64,000 bases of DNA from Planotetraspora phitsanulokensis (GTDB lineage: Bacteria; Actinomycetota; Actinomycetes; Streptosporangiales; Streptosporangiaceae), in the NCBI RefSeq assembly GCF_016863295.1, contig NZ_BOOP01000031.1, positions 100,025 through 164,024 on the forward strand, written 5' to 3'. Shown here one piece after another: positions 42,606 to 51,631 of this stretch (position 1 is its first letter; each line of letters starts with the position of its first letter). The notes beneath the pieces were generated by a model. It did no database searches. It was given only the letters and a program-made list of their open reading frames with translations, and was not told the DNA's origin. The position numbers and the translations under genes were made by a program.

Positions 42606-44238
42606 AGAGGCCTCCAGACCAGGCGACGAGGTCCTCGACGCTGCGGGCCGCCAGCAGCGAGCGCTTCGCCGCCCGGACGTCGACTCCCAGGTCCTCGGGT
42701 AGCGCGACCAGACCGTCGCGCCGCAGCGCTTCGACGTGCTGTTCCTTCATATGCCGGCCGATCGGGGTGGCGCCCGCGACGGCGGCCAGCGCCTCGCGCC
42801 GGTCGGCCAGGCTGGTGGCCTTGTGGAGATAGGCCACCCCCTCTTCGGTCACCACGTGGCTGACGTCGTCGCCGTAGATCATGATCGGCGGGATCGGCAT
42901 GTGCGCGTCCTCGGCCACCTGGACCGCGTCCAGGGACTCGACGAACGCCGGCGTGCCGCCCGAGCGGAAGGTCTGGGTGATCTGCACGACGAGCTTGCGT
43001 CCGCGCAGCGCGGGCGCCTCGCCGGTCAGCAGGCCCAGCCACGCGGGGGAGGCGTGCCGGCGGCCGTGCGGGTCGTGCCCCATGTTGGGCGCTCCGCCGA
43101 ATCCGGTCAGACGGCCCTCGGTGACCGTCGAGGAGTTCGCGTCGGCGTCGATCTGCAGGGACGACCCGATGAACATGTCCACGGCGTACTGGCCGGCCAG
43201 CTGGCACAACACCCGGTTCGACCGCAGCGATCCGTCGGCGCCGGTGAAGAACACGTCCGGCCGGGCGGCGACGTACCGCTCCGTCCCGGGCTCTCCGCCG
43301 AAACAGTGCACCGACTCGACCCAGCCGCTCTCGATGGCGGGAATGAGCGTCGGATGCGGGTTGAGCGTCCAGTGCCTGCAGATCTTCCCGCGCAGCCCCA
43401 GCTGCTCGCCGTAGGTGGGCAGGATGAGTTCGATCGCCGCGGTGTCGTAGCCGATCCCGTGATTCAGCGTCGTCACCCCGTGCCGCTCGTAGACCCCGCG
43501 CAGGGCCATCATGGCCATCAGGATGTCCACCTGGCCGATGTGGCGGGGGTCACGGGTGAACAGCGGCTCCAGCAGGTACGGCCGGGGGCTCTCCACGATC
43601 AGGTCCACCCAGTCGCCGGGGATGTCCACCCGCGGCACCCTGTCCACCAGCCGGTTGACCTGGACCAGCACCACACCGCTGCGGAACGCCGCGGCCTCGG
43701 CGATGGTGGGGGTGTCCTCCGTGCCGGGGCCGGTGTAGAGGTTCCCCTCGTGGTCGGCCTGTTCGGCGCAGAGCAGCGCGACATCGGGCGTGAGGTCGAC
43801 GAACATCCGCGCGTACAACTCGACGTAGGTGTGAATCGCCCCCACGTCGACCGTGCCGTCGGCGAGCAACTGCGCCATGCGGACGCTCTGCGGACCGGCG
43901 TAGGCAAAATCGAGACGACGGGCCACTCCGCGCTCGAAGACGTCCAGGTGCTCACGCAGGCTGATCGAGGAGATCAGCAGATGCAGGTCGTGCACCACGT
44001 CCGGGTCGCAGTCGGCGAGCGCGGCGGCGAGGAAGTCCGCCTGTTTCTGGTTGTCGCCTTCCAGCGCGACCCGGTCGCCCGGCCGCAGCAACGCGTGCAG
44101 GGCGTCGCGCATGCGGCCTGGGTCGAGCACCCGGCCTGAGACGAAGGGCCGCGCGGCCTCCAACCGCTCCCGCTTCGCCGTCCGCCGACGGGTCCAGTCA
44201 CGGGGGGCCGCCCCCGTGGGCCCGCGCGATGCCGTCAT
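42574..44238 (-). CDS. mdcA: Malonate decarboxylase, alpha subunit (acetyl-S-ACP:malonate ACP transferase)
   Basis: 554-residue CoA-transferase-like subunit that swaps acetyl for malonate on MdcC, so each cycle releases acetate and reloads malonate. Seen are RVALEGDNQKQADFLAAAL, the SLREHLDVFERGVARRLDFA region, FGGAPNMGHDPHGRRHASPA and the long C-terminal MIYGDDVSHVVTEEGVAYL. Length fits the roughly 550 residues of other MdcA proteins. The ATG at 44238 is chosen because the protein then begins as others do; the frame runs open to 44415 into the promoter region. It heads the operon mdcABCDEGH. Confidence 0.95.
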   Translation of the reverse strand: MTASRGPTGAAPRDWTRRRTAKRERLEAARPFVSGRVLDPGRMRDALHALLRPGDRVALEGDNQKQADFLAAALADCDPDVVHDLHLLISSISLREHLDVFERGVARRLDFAYAGPQSVRMAQLLADGTVDVGAIHTYVELYARMFVDLTPDVALLCAEQADHEGNLYTGPGTEDTPTIAEAAAFRSGVVLVQVNRLVDRVPRVDIPGDWVDLIVESPRPYLLEPLFTRDPRHIGQVDILMAMMALRGVYERHGVTTLNHGIGYDTAAIELILPTYGEQLGLRGKICRHWTLNPHPTLIPAIESGWVESVHCFGGEPGTERYVAARPDVFFTGADGSLRSNRVLCQLAGQYAVDMFIGSSLQIDADANSSTVTEGRLTGFGGAPNMGHDPHGRRHASPAWLGLLTGEAPALRGRKLVVQITQTFRSGGTPAFVESLDAVQVAEDAHMPIPPIMIYGDDVSHVVTEEGVAYLHKATSLADRREALAAVAGATPIGRHMKEQHVEALRRDGLVALPEDLGVDVRAAKRSLLAARSVEDLVAWSGGLYDPPARFRSW

Positions 44239-44267
44239 CCGTCCGTGATGCTCGAACGGCGTCGCGA

Positions 44268-44286
44268 TTAACTCAAAAGGTGTTAA
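44268..44286. promoter_or_regulatory. Inverted repeat TTAAC-N9-GTTAA before mdcA
   Basis: TTAAC (44268-44272) and GTTAA (44282-44286) flank nine bases, 30 bases before the mdcA start, in the only AT-rich spot of the region shared with the divergent acetyltransferase gene. It is a plausible operator for the mdc operon; no regulator gene is adjacent. Confidence 0.45.
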
Positions 44287-44519
44287 AACGTCCCTCGCGG
44301 TGTGCGGGACGACGTTCTCGAAGGGGTTCCGGGCGCGGCTGGGCGCGGTTCTGGAGGCGTCGAAAACCCTTTGCCGGCCGTGCTCAGCGGCCGATATCTT
44401 CCCTGGGCCGTCCACGCTCTGGACCGGCGATGTCGATGAGGAGGTGGGCGGAACATGCGCAGGACTGCTCGGCAGCCGAGGCCTGGTACCGAAATCATCC
44501 CCTTCTCCCCGGAGACATC

Positions 44520-45401
44520 GTGCAGATCCGCATCACCCCGCTGACCGATCCTGACCCCAACCCGAACGGCCGCCGTCTGGCCTGGCTCGCGTCCGACGCC
44601 GACGCGATTCCCCTCGGGTCGGCCTTCCTGCGTCTTTTCACCCGGGACGGCGAAAGCCACCGAGCGGAGCTCGACCTGCGCGTCCACCCGGCCGAGCGGC
44701 GCAGGGGCGTCGGCTCCCTCCTCCTGGCCGCGGCCGTGGCCGCCGCCCGCGGCGAGGGCAGGCGCTGCGTCATCACCCAGGCGGAGGCCGGATCGCCCGG
44801 CGACCGATTCCTCGCGGGCAGAGGCTTCCGCAAGGTCCTCACCCTGAGGTACTCCCGGCTGCCGCTGGCGACCACGGACGTCGCCGCCCTGACCGAGATC
44901 GTCGAGCGGCCGCATCCCGGCTACCGGCTGGCCGGCTGGGACGGGGTCGTCCCGGACGACCTCGCCGAGACGTTCACCGCCTCACGCCGCGCCATGGACG
45001 ACATGCCGATGGACGACACCGACTACGGGACGATGACCTGGGACGTCGAGCGGGTCCGGCTCGCGGCGCACGCCGTCGAAAAGCGAGGCGACCTCCTGCA
45101 CACCGTCGTCGCCGTCGACGAGTCCGACGGCACGATCGTGGGACTCACCGAACTGGTCGTGCCCGGCGACGGCAGGGGCGACGGGCAGCACTACGGCACC
45201 GGTGTGCTGCCCGAGCACCGCGGGCACGGCCTCGGCCGGTGGATGAAGGCAGAGGCGATCAGGCAGGCCCGCATGCGCCACCCGGACCTCGGCGGTCTGC
45301 TGGCCGACACCGCCGACGGCAACGCCCCCATGAGGAGGATCAACGACGCGCTCGGTTACACGCCGACGCACACCACGTTCGAGTACCAACTCGATCTCTA
45401 G
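44520..45401 (+). CDS. GNAT acetyltransferase with two tandem domains
   Basis: 293 residues carrying two GNAT folds. The first (about 5-130) has the acetyl-CoA loop VHPAERRRGVGSLLLAA; the second (about 150-293) has VLPEHRGHGLGRWMKAEA followed by the typical NAPMRRINDALGYTP end. The layout resembles mycothiol synthase-like proteins, but the sequence is closer to general GNATs, so the substrate is open. The GTG at 44520 is chosen because GGAG lies five bases before it and the first fold begins there; an ATG at 44430 is possible. It diverges from the mdc operon. Confidence 0.87.
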   Translation: MQIRITPLTDPDPNPNGRRLAWLASDADAIPLGSAFLRLFTRDGESHRAELDLRVHPAERRRGVGSLLLAAAVAAARGEGRRCVITQAEAGSPGDRFLAGRGFRKVLTLRYSRLPLATTDVAALTEIVERPHPGYRLAGWDGVVPDDLAETFTASRRAMDDMPMDDTDYGTMTWDVERVRLAAHAVEKRGDLLHTVVAVDESDGTIVGLTELVVPGDGRGDGQHYGTGVLPEHRGHGLGRWMKAEAIRQARMRHPDLGGLLADTADGNAPMRRINDALGYTPTHTTFEYQLDL

Positions 45402-45520
45402 AAAGAGCCGCCTGGATCGTGCCGAGAGCGCTTCCAGGAAAGCCGGTTTCCTGACAAGATCCAACATGGGTGGTCATCGATGGCCGGCCCCTGCTCTTTT
45501 CCGAAGATGGGCGAGCGCGG

Positions 45521-47539
45521 ATGGATCCTCTCCAGCCGGGCGATCCGGCACAGGTAGGTTCGTATCGGCTCCTGGGCCGTCTCGGGGCGGGCGGCATGGG
45601 GCAGGTCTTCTTCGGTCGCTCTCCGGGAGGACGCCCGGTCGCGGTGAAGCTCATCCGCCCCGAGCACGCCGGCAGCGAGCAGTTCCGCATCCGGTTCGCC
45701 CGCGAGGTGGAGGCCGCCCGGACCGTGGGCGGTTTCCACACCGCGCCGGTCGTCGACGCCGACCCGTCCGCCGACCCGCCGTGGATGGTGACGGCCTACA
45801 TCCCGGGGCCCTCCCTCCAGGAGGCCGTCGTCCAGTACGGCGCCCTGCCTCCGGAGGCGATCCGGTCCCTGGGTGCTGGGCTGGCGGAAGGCCTCGCCGC
45901 CATCCACAGGTCCGGGCTCGTGCACAGGGACCTGAAACCCGCCAACGTGATCCTGGCCGGCGACGGGCCGCGAGTGATCGACTTCGGCATCGCCCGCGCC
46001 CTGGACGGCGCGGGCGGCGTGACGGTTACCGGCGCCGTCGTCGGCACCTTCGCCTACATGTCCCCCGAGCAGGTGCGGGCGGAGGCGGTCGGCCCGGCCG
46101 GCGACGCCTTCTCCCTGGGGTGCGTCCTCGCCTTCGCCGCCACAGGTCACAGCCCCTTCGACGCGGGGTCCATCGCCGCCGTCGTGCACCGCGTCACAAG
46201 TGAGCCGCCCGATCTCGAGGGCGTGCCCGCCGACCACGGGCTGCGCGACCTGATCGACGCCTGCCTGGCCAAGGACCCGGCGGGCAGGCCGTCCATGCGC
46301 GACATCCTGGCGAGGCTGAGCGAACCCGGCGCCGGAGACCTGCCCCCCACCGTCGTCGACATGATCGCATCGAAGGAGTCGCAGTCCCGCGCCGCCCTCG
46401 AGGGATCCGGCGGCCACACGGCGACGGACCACCTGGAGGCGCCGGGACCTGAGCCCGTGCCTCCGCTGCTGAAGCGCCGTGCCTTCCTCATCGGCGGGCT
46501 CGCCGCCGCGGCCGCGGCGTCCGTGCCCGTGATCGTCGCCCTCGCGAACTCCGGCGATTCGGGGGCCGCCACCGGCTCGACGCCGAGCAGCCCGGCGAAA
46601 CCGAAGATCACCGCCCGGCCCGAGTTCGCCACCCAGACCGAGGTCGTCGTGAGCCCGCCCGCCGCGGTCCTCACGTACGAAGGCTCGCCCGGCGACCCCT
46701 CCGTCACCCAGATGGATTTCAGCCCCGACGGGAAGATCCTCGCCTGCGGGAACGGCTCGGGCGTCGTCCGGCTGTGGGACGTGGCCTCCCGGCGTTCCCT
46801 CGCCGACCTCGAGGGCCACGACGACGCCGTCAGATCCGTGGCGTTCAGCCCGGACGGCAGGACGCTCGCCAGCGGCAGCCTCGACGGGACCATCCGGCTG
46901 TGGGACGTGGTCTCCAGGCGCACCGCGACCGTTCTCACCGACCACGCCGACGCTGTCTGGACGGTGGCCTTCAGCCCCGACGGCAAGACTCTGGCGAGTG
47001 CGGGATGGGACGACAGCGTGCGGTTGTGGGACGTCGCGACGGGGCGCACCGTCGACGTTCTCTCCACCGACACCAGCGCCTTCGGAACCGCCTTCAGCCC
47101 CGACGGCGAGATCATCGCCAGCAGCGACGACGCGACCGTGCGGCTGTGGGACGCCTCGACGGGACGTTCCGTGGCCGTGTTCCCCGACGAGCCGGACACG
47201 GTCGACGACATCGCCTTCAGCCCGGACGGCAGGACGCTCGCCGGCGCCAGCGGCGACGAGGTCGTCTTATGGGACGTCGACACCCGCCGCGTCATCGGCA
47301 CCCTCTACGGCCACACCGACAGCGTCGCCTCCGTGGCGTTCAGCCCGGACGGCAGGACGCTCGCCAGCAGTTCCTTCGACACCTCCGTCCGGCTGTGGGA
47401 CATGACCTTCAGCCGGCCCACCCAGGTCCTGAACGGCCACACCGACGTCGTCCTGTCGGTGACGTTCAGCCCCGACGGAGGAACCCTGGCCAGCGGGAGC
47501 GGCGACCTGACCGTCCGGTTGTGGAACCTGCGGCAGTGA
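45521..47539 (+). CDS. Membrane serine/threonine kinase with a seven-repeat WD40 domain
   Basis: 672 residues. The N-terminal Hanks-type kinase (about 14-270) has LGAGGMGQVF, Lys43 (VAVKLI), HRD 135-137 (VHRDLKPANV) and DFG 154-156. A linker leads to one membrane segment (321-342), preceded by KRR. Seven WD40 repeats (about 395-672, each with an FSPDG and an LWD) complete a propeller that should lie outside the membrane. It probably senses an external protein or wall cue and phosphorylates cytoplasmic targets. The ATG at 45521 matches the MDPLQPGDP start of relatives; the open frame extends 17 codons upstream. Confidence 0.93.
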   Translation: MDPLQPGDPAQVGSYRLLGRLGAGGMGQVFFGRSPGGRPVAVKLIRPEHAGSEQFRIRFAREVEAARTVGGFHTAPVVDADPSADPPWMVTAYIPGPSLQEAVVQYGALPPEAIRSLGAGLAEGLAAIHRSGLVHRDLKPANVILAGDGPRVIDFGIARALDGAGGVTVTGAVVGTFAYMSPEQVRAEAVGPAGDAFSLGCVLAFAATGHSPFDAGSIAAVVHRVTSEPPDLEGVPADHGLRDLIDACLAKDPAGRPSMRDILARLSEPGAGDLPPTVVDMIASKESQSRAALEGSGGHTATDHLEAPGPEPVPPLLKRRAFLIGGLAAAAAASVPVIVALANSGDSGAATGSTPSSPAKPKITARPEFATQTEVVVSPPAAVLTYEGSPGDPSVTQMDFSPDGKILACGNGSGVVRLWDVASRRSLADLEGHDDAVRSVAFSPDGRTLASGSLDGTIRLWDVVSRRTATVLTDHADAVWTVAFSPDGKTLASAGWDDSVRLWDVATGRTVDVLSTDTSAFGTAFSPDGEIIASSDDATVRLWDASTGRSVAVFPDEPDTVDDIAFSPDGRTLAGASGDEVVLWDVDTRRVIGTLYGHTDSVASVAFSPDGRTLASSSFDTSVRLWDMTFSRPTQVLNGHTDVVLSVTFSPDGGTLASGSGDLTVRLWNLRQ

Positions 47540-47584
47540 TCCCTGTCCCGGTGGGCACGGGGCCCCCGGGACCGTGCCGTCGCG

Positions 47585-48412
47585 TCAGGCCCCCGCGTGG
47601 TCGTCGACGAGCACGCGCAGCCTGGCCAGCGCATGGTCGGACGAACTGCCGGGAGTGGCCTGACCCACGATGAACTTCTGGCCGGGGTCGCTGGGGATGT
47701 CGAAGATCTGGAAGTGAATCGTCACGGCGCCGACTTCAGGATGGCGGAAGCGTATGGAGGGATTGGTCTTGGCATGCACCTCGTGGCGGGCCCACATCCG
47801 GCGGAATTCCTCGCTGCCGGCCGAGAGTTCGCCGACCAGTTCGACCAGGACCGGGTCGTCGTAGTCCGATCCCGCCACGGCGCGCAGGTGGGCGACCTTG
47901 GCACGGGCCTCCTGCTCCCAGTCACGGTAGAACTCGCGTGACGCGGGGTTGAGGAAGGTCATCCGCAGCAGGTTGTCGTTGCCGTCCATCCCCTCGTAGA
48001 AGGCGGTGGCCAGCGGATTGATGGCCAGGACGTCACCCCAGCGGTTCACCACGAACGCGAGCGCGTGACCGCACCGCTGAATGAGCCGCGCCACCTCGAT
48101 GTCGACCCGGTCCGTCTCCGCGGGGAACGGGACTCGGCTCCGGGGCCGTGCGAGCTCGAACATGTGCTCGCTCGCCTCGCGGTCGAGTCGCAGGACGCGT
48201 GCGAGGGCGTCGAGCACCTGGTCCGACGGATGACGGTCCCTGCCCTGCTCGAGCCTGACGTAGTAGTCGGTGCTGACGCCGGCCAGCATGGCCACCTCGT
48301 CGCGGCGCAGTCCCGGGGTCCTGCGGTGGTCGCCAGTCGGCGCCAGTCCGGCCTGGTCAGGGGTCATGAGTTGCCGCCGAGCGCGGAGGAACTCACCAAG
48401 ATGGTTCCTCAT
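47585..48412 (-). CDS. XRE-family regulator with MmyB-type ligand domain
   Basis: 275 residues. The N-terminal helix-turn-helix (about 28-85) includes GLRRDEVAMLAGVSTDYYVR and LEQGRDRHPSDQVLDALARV; the C-terminal PAS-like MmyB domain (about 105-270) contains VVNRWGDVLAINPLATAF and binds a small ligand, likely a fatty acid. Actinomycetes have many such regulators, often beside a short-chain dehydrogenase gene they control, which is absent here. It diverges from the Na+/H+ antiporter gene and converges on the WD40 kinase gene. The ATG at 48412 starts the conserved region (RNHLGEFLRARR). Confidence 0.92.
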   Translation of the reverse strand: MRNHLGEFLRARRQLMTPDQAGLAPTGDHRRTPGLRRDEVAMLAGVSTDYYVRLEQGRDRHPSDQVLDALARVLRLDREASEHMFELARPRSRVPFPAETDRVDIEVARLIQRCGHALAFVVNRWGDVLAINPLATAFYEGMDGNDNLLRMTFLNPASREFYRDWEQEARAKVAHLRAVAGSDYDDPVLVELVGELSAGSEEFRRMWARHEVHAKTNPSIRFRHPEVGAVTIHFQIFDIPSDPGQKFIVGQATPGSSSDHALARLRVLVDDHAGA

Positions 48413-48490
48413 ACCGGACAGGGTAGATACATTCTCATCAAACCGGGGCAAAAGTGCGGTAGGCGCTCGTTCAGATCCGTCTCCGTCAAT

Positions 48491-48508
48491 AGTGAGCGAG
48501 TGCTCACT
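48491..48508. promoter_or_regulatory. TetR-type palindrome AGTGAGC-GAGT-GCTCACT
   Basis: Perfect seven-base arms around GAGT lie between the divergent regulator and antiporter genes. The shape matches TetR-family operators, but no TetR gene is adjacent. Confidence 0.55.
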
Positions 48509-48631
48509 CCGGAAATCGGGTGCGGTCCAGCGGCGGCGATGATCGGTCGGGACCGGTTTGTGTCATTCCTGTACGTTGGTGCCAGGTGCGCCGGGAAGTC
48601 TGGTCGGCATAGGGGCTTCCGAGGAGACGTG

Positions 48632-50176
48632 GTGCAAGGCGTGCAGATCGTGCTGTTCCTGGTCGCGGCGGCCACCGTCGTGGCGACGTTCGCCGAGCGC
48701 ATCAGCGTCCCCGCGCCGTCGTTGCTGGTCGTCGCGGGGCTGGTCGTCGGGCTCCTCCCCATCGCCGAGCAGATCCACGTCACTCCGGAGCTGGTCAGCC
48801 TGGTGGTCCTGCCGCCGCTGCTTTACGCGGCGGGGGAGGAACTGTCCTGGCGGGAGCTGAAACGGGTATGGCGGCCGGTCACCCTGCTCGCGGTCGGGCT
48901 CGTCCTGGTCTCCGCCGCCGCTGTGGGATTCGTCACCGCGATGCTGACCCCGCTTCCGCTCGCACTGGGATTCGTGCTCGGGGCGGTGCTGGCGAGCACC
49001 GACCCGGTGGCCGTCACCGCACTGGGCCGCAGGCTCGCGCTGCCACCCCGGCTGCAGACCCTCGTTCAGGCGGAAAGCCTGTTCAACGACGCCACCAGCC
49101 TCATCCTGTTCCGGATCGCCACCGCCGCCGCGGTGGCCGGGGGCGCGGTCGGCTGGACCGGAATCGCCGTCGACTTCGTCCGGCTGGCCGGTGGCGGGGT
49201 GCTGGCCGGGGCGGTGGTCGCCGCCGGCATCTCGTGGGTGCGGCGCCGCACGGAGGACCCGGTCGTGGAAAGCGTGATCGCCCTCGTCGTCCCCTACCTG
49301 GCCTACGTGTCGGCCGAGGCCGTCCACGCCTCGGGGGTCACCGCGGTGATCGTGGCCGCCGTGATCCTCGGCATCTGGCAGCACGAGCTGACCAACCCCG
49401 GCATCCGGCTCCAGCTGTCCGCCGTGTACGGAACGCTGATCTTCCTGCTGGAGAGCGTCGTCTTCAGCCTCATCGGCCTGCAGTTGCCCGGCCAGATCCG
49501 CGAACTGTCCGCGGCGGAGCGGTCGTGGGTGCCCGCCGTCCTCGCCGTGGCGCTCACGCTGGTCGTGGTCCGGGTGGCCTGGATGTTGCCCCTGTCCGCG
49601 TTCCAGCAATGGCGCAGGGGAGGACGCCTGCGCCCGTCCTGGCAGGTGCCCGCGGTCGTCTCCTGGGCGGGCGCCCGCGGCGTGGTGCCGCTCGCCGCCA
49701 CCCTGTCAATCCCCCTGACCACCTCCTCCGGACTGCCTCTGCCTCATCGCAGCCTGCTGATGGTCCTGGCGACCGGCGTCATCGTCGTGTCCCTGGTCGC
49801 GCAGGGATTCACCCTCGCTCCGCTGGTCAGGCTCTCGGGCCTGGCGGTCAGCCCCGACCACTCCCAGGCCGAGTACGTCCGGGTGCGGCGGCGGCTCACC
49901 GAGATCGCCGCCGGTTACATCGAGCAGATCGAGGACCTCGAGGCCGCCCCGCCGGCGGTGCTGGCGCACGTCCGGCGCTCGCTGCAGGCCCAGATGGATC
50001 TCGACCAGGAGTCCGAGGACCTCACCGGCGCCTACGGCCGGATACGCCGCGACGTGCTCGCCGTGCAGAGCGACGCGCTCTCACGCATGTACGCCGACGG
50101 CGAGATCGGTCCGGAGACGCACCGCCGGCTGCAGCGCCACCTCGACCGGCAGGACCAGCGCTTCACCGACACTTGA
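48632..50176 (+). CDS. Na+/H+ antiporter (CPA1/NhaP type)
   Basis: 514-residue cation/proton antiporter with about twelve membrane segments, exporting Na+ or K+ and importing H+ for pH and salt balance. Key motifs are ASTDPVAVTALGRRL and QAESLFNDATSLILF, the ion-binding Asp region, plus WAGARGVVPLAATLSIPL. The C-terminal about 90 residues form a helical cytoplasmic tail. Of three adjacent GTG codons the one at 48632 is best, with GAGGAG five bases before it; the open frame continues upstream across the intergenic region. A TetR-like operator lies about 120 bases before the start. Confidence 0.93.
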   Translation: MQGVQIVLFLVAAATVVATFAERISVPAPSLLVVAGLVVGLLPIAEQIHVTPELVSLVVLPPLLYAAGEELSWRELKRVWRPVTLLAVGLVLVSAAAVGFVTAMLTPLPLALGFVLGAVLASTDPVAVTALGRRLALPPRLQTLVQAESLFNDATSLILFRIATAAAVAGGAVGWTGIAVDFVRLAGGGVLAGAVVAAGISWVRRRTEDPVVESVIALVVPYLAYVSAEAVHASGVTAVIVAAVILGIWQHELTNPGIRLQLSAVYGTLIFLLESVVFSLIGLQLPGQIRELSAAERSWVPAVLAVALTLVVVRVAWMLPLSAFQQWRRGGRLRPSWQVPAVVSWAGARGVVPLAATLSIPLTTSSGLPLPHRSLLMVLATGVIVVSLVAQGFTLAPLVRLSGLAVSPDHSQAEYVRVRRRLTEIAAGYIEQIEDLEAAPPAVLAHVRRSLQAQMDLDQESEDLTGAYGRIRRDVLAVQSDALSRMYADGEIGPETHRRLQRHLDRQDQRFTDT

Positions 50177-50264
50177 ACTCGGATCACGGATTCCACCCGG
50201 CGTGATGATCGTGAGGACGGCTCGGCCCGCCTGTGCGTGCCCGTGAACCGGATAGCCTCGCAGG

Positions 50265-50684
50265 GTGAACGGCACATCTCGTCCCGGCCGCCGGCCGTCC
50301 CGCGCCGCCGCGCCCTGCCCCTGCGGACTGCCCGCCACGTATGACGAGTGTTGCGGCCGGTTCCACGCCGGACAGGCCGCGCCGTCGGCGGAGGCGCTCA
50401 TGCGTTCGCGCTACGCCGCGTTCGCGGTCGAGGACGAGGCCTACCTGCTGCGGACGTGGCACCCCACCACCAGGCCGGCACGCGTCGACTTCGAGCGGGG
50501 CATGCGGTGGACCGGGCTGGAGATCGAGGACGTCTCCGGGGGGAGCCCCTTCCACACCACCGGCACCGTCACCTTCCGGGCCGCTTACACCCACCGCGGG
50601 CAGCCCGGTGAGCTGCGCGAGCAGAGCCGGTTCACCCGGCATGAGGGCGCCTGGGTCTACCTCGACGCCGTCGTCACGAGCTGA
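50265..50684 (+). CDS. YchJ family protein with SEC-C-like metal site
   Basis: 139-residue member of the YchJ/UPF0225 family. The N-terminus carries the Cys cluster CPCGLPATYDECC, a zinc-binding motif like the SEC-C element, and the NTF2-like fold follows with MRSRYAAFAVEDEAYLLRTW and FRAAYTHRGQPGELREQSRF. The biochemical role is not established in the family. It starts at a GTG (50265), 86 bases after the antiporter stop, in the same direction; whether they are cotranscribed is unclear. The MBL-fold gene follows. Confidence 0.88.
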   Translation: MNGTSRPGRRPSRAAAPCPCGLPATYDECCGRFHAGQAAPSAEALMRSRYAAFAVEDEAYLLRTWHPTTRPARVDFERGMRWTGLEIEDVSGGSPFHTTGTVTFRAAYTHRGQPGELREQSRFTRHEGAWVYLDAVVTS

Positions 50685-50772
50685 CCGGGGGAGCCGTCGG
50701 TCCGGCGCCGGGTTCCGGGCTCATATGATCAGGAGCCGTACGCAGGTCACCCTGAGCACGAGGAGAACAGCG

Positions 50773-51411
50773 ATGGCGGCCCGTATCGAGCACCTGGTCA
50801 CCTCGGGCGTCTTTTCGCTCGACGGAGGCGACTGGGACGTCGACAACAACGTCTGGATCGTCGGCGACGACACCGAGGCGATCGTGATCGACGCCGCCCA
50901 CGACGCGGACGCCATCGCCGAGGCGCTCGGCGGGCGGACCCTCCGGGCGATCGTGTGCACGCACGCGCACAACGATCACATCGACGCCGCTCCGGCGCTG
51001 GCCGACCGGACGGGCGCTCCCATCCTCCTGCACCCCGGCGACCTGCCGTTGTGGAAGCAGACCCACGCGGAGCGGCTGCCCGACGGCGAGCTGGCCGACG
51101 GACAGGTGTTGTCGGTGGCGGGCGTCGGCCTCACCGTGCTGCACACCCCCGGCCACGCTCCCGGCGCCGTCTGCCTGCACGCGCCCGACCTCGACGAGCA
51201 CGGCACCGTCTTCACCGGAGACACCCTGTTCCAGGGGGGACCGGGCGCCACCGGCAGGTCGTTCTCCGACTTCCCCACGATCATCGACTCGATCCGTGAC
51301 CGCCTCCTGAGCCTTCCGCCGCGGACGCGCGTGCGCACCGGTCATGGCGAGTCGACCACCATCGGCGCCGAGGCTCCCCACCTGGAGGAGTGGATCGCGC
51401 GCGGCCACTGA
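50773..51411 (+). CDS. Metallo-beta-lactamase-fold hydrolase
   Basis: 212-residue glyoxalase II-like enzyme with a binuclear metal site. Ligands are visible in THAHNDHID, HTPGHAPG, the bridging Asp in FTGDTLFQ and His in TGHGEST. In actinomycetes this subgroup often sits beside a mycothiol-dependent formaldehyde dehydrogenase and hydrolyses thioesters of mycothiol, but that partner is absent here. AGGAG lies seven bases before the ATG at 50773; the frame is open far upstream through the YchJ gene in another frame. The stop faces the pdxH gene. Confidence 0.93.
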   Translation: MAARIEHLVTSGVFSLDGGDWDVDNNVWIVGDDTEAIVIDAAHDADAIAEALGGRTLRAIVCTHAHNDHIDAAPALADRTGAPILLHPGDLPLWKQTHAERLPDGELADGQVLSVAGVGLTVLHTPGHAPGAVCLHAPDLDEHGTVFTGDTLFQGGPGATGRSFSDFPTIIDSIRDRLLSLPPRTRVRTGHGESTTIGAEAPHLEEWIARGH

Positions 51412-51515
51412 GGCGCCGCGCCGCCAAGGGATGATCACCTACGGGATGACACGCTCCTTCGCCGCCGTCGGGTCCACGCGGCCGGAGGCCCGCCGCTGGG
51501 TGCATCGACCTGTTT

Positions 51516-51554
51516 CGGTTCTCACGGAATGTGAGCGACTTTCCGTGAGAACCG
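51516..51554. terminator. Perfect 14-bp hairpin between convergent genes
   Basis: CGGTTCTCACGGAA (51516-51529) pairs exactly with TTCCGTGAGAACCG (51541-51554) across an 11-base loop. It lies midway in a 220-base gap between the MBL-fold and pdxH stops and is the likely shared terminator, although no T-run follows in either direction. Confidence 0.65.
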
Positions 51555-51631
51555 GAAACCGGGGCCGTCCCGGAGAACGTCTCGAAGAGGCTCGTGCGGG
51601 GAACGCCTGCGGTTCGTGATGGGTTGGACGC

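Noticed and set aside
42736..44139. A 467-codon plus-strand frame opposite mdcA
   Set aside because: It is an antisense shadow; mdcA motifs and operon context are unambiguous.
46700..47530. Regularly spaced DNA repeats resembling an array
   Set aside because: They encode the FSPDG and LWD motifs of WD40 repeats, not CRISPR repeats; the period is about 125 bases and the sequence is coding.
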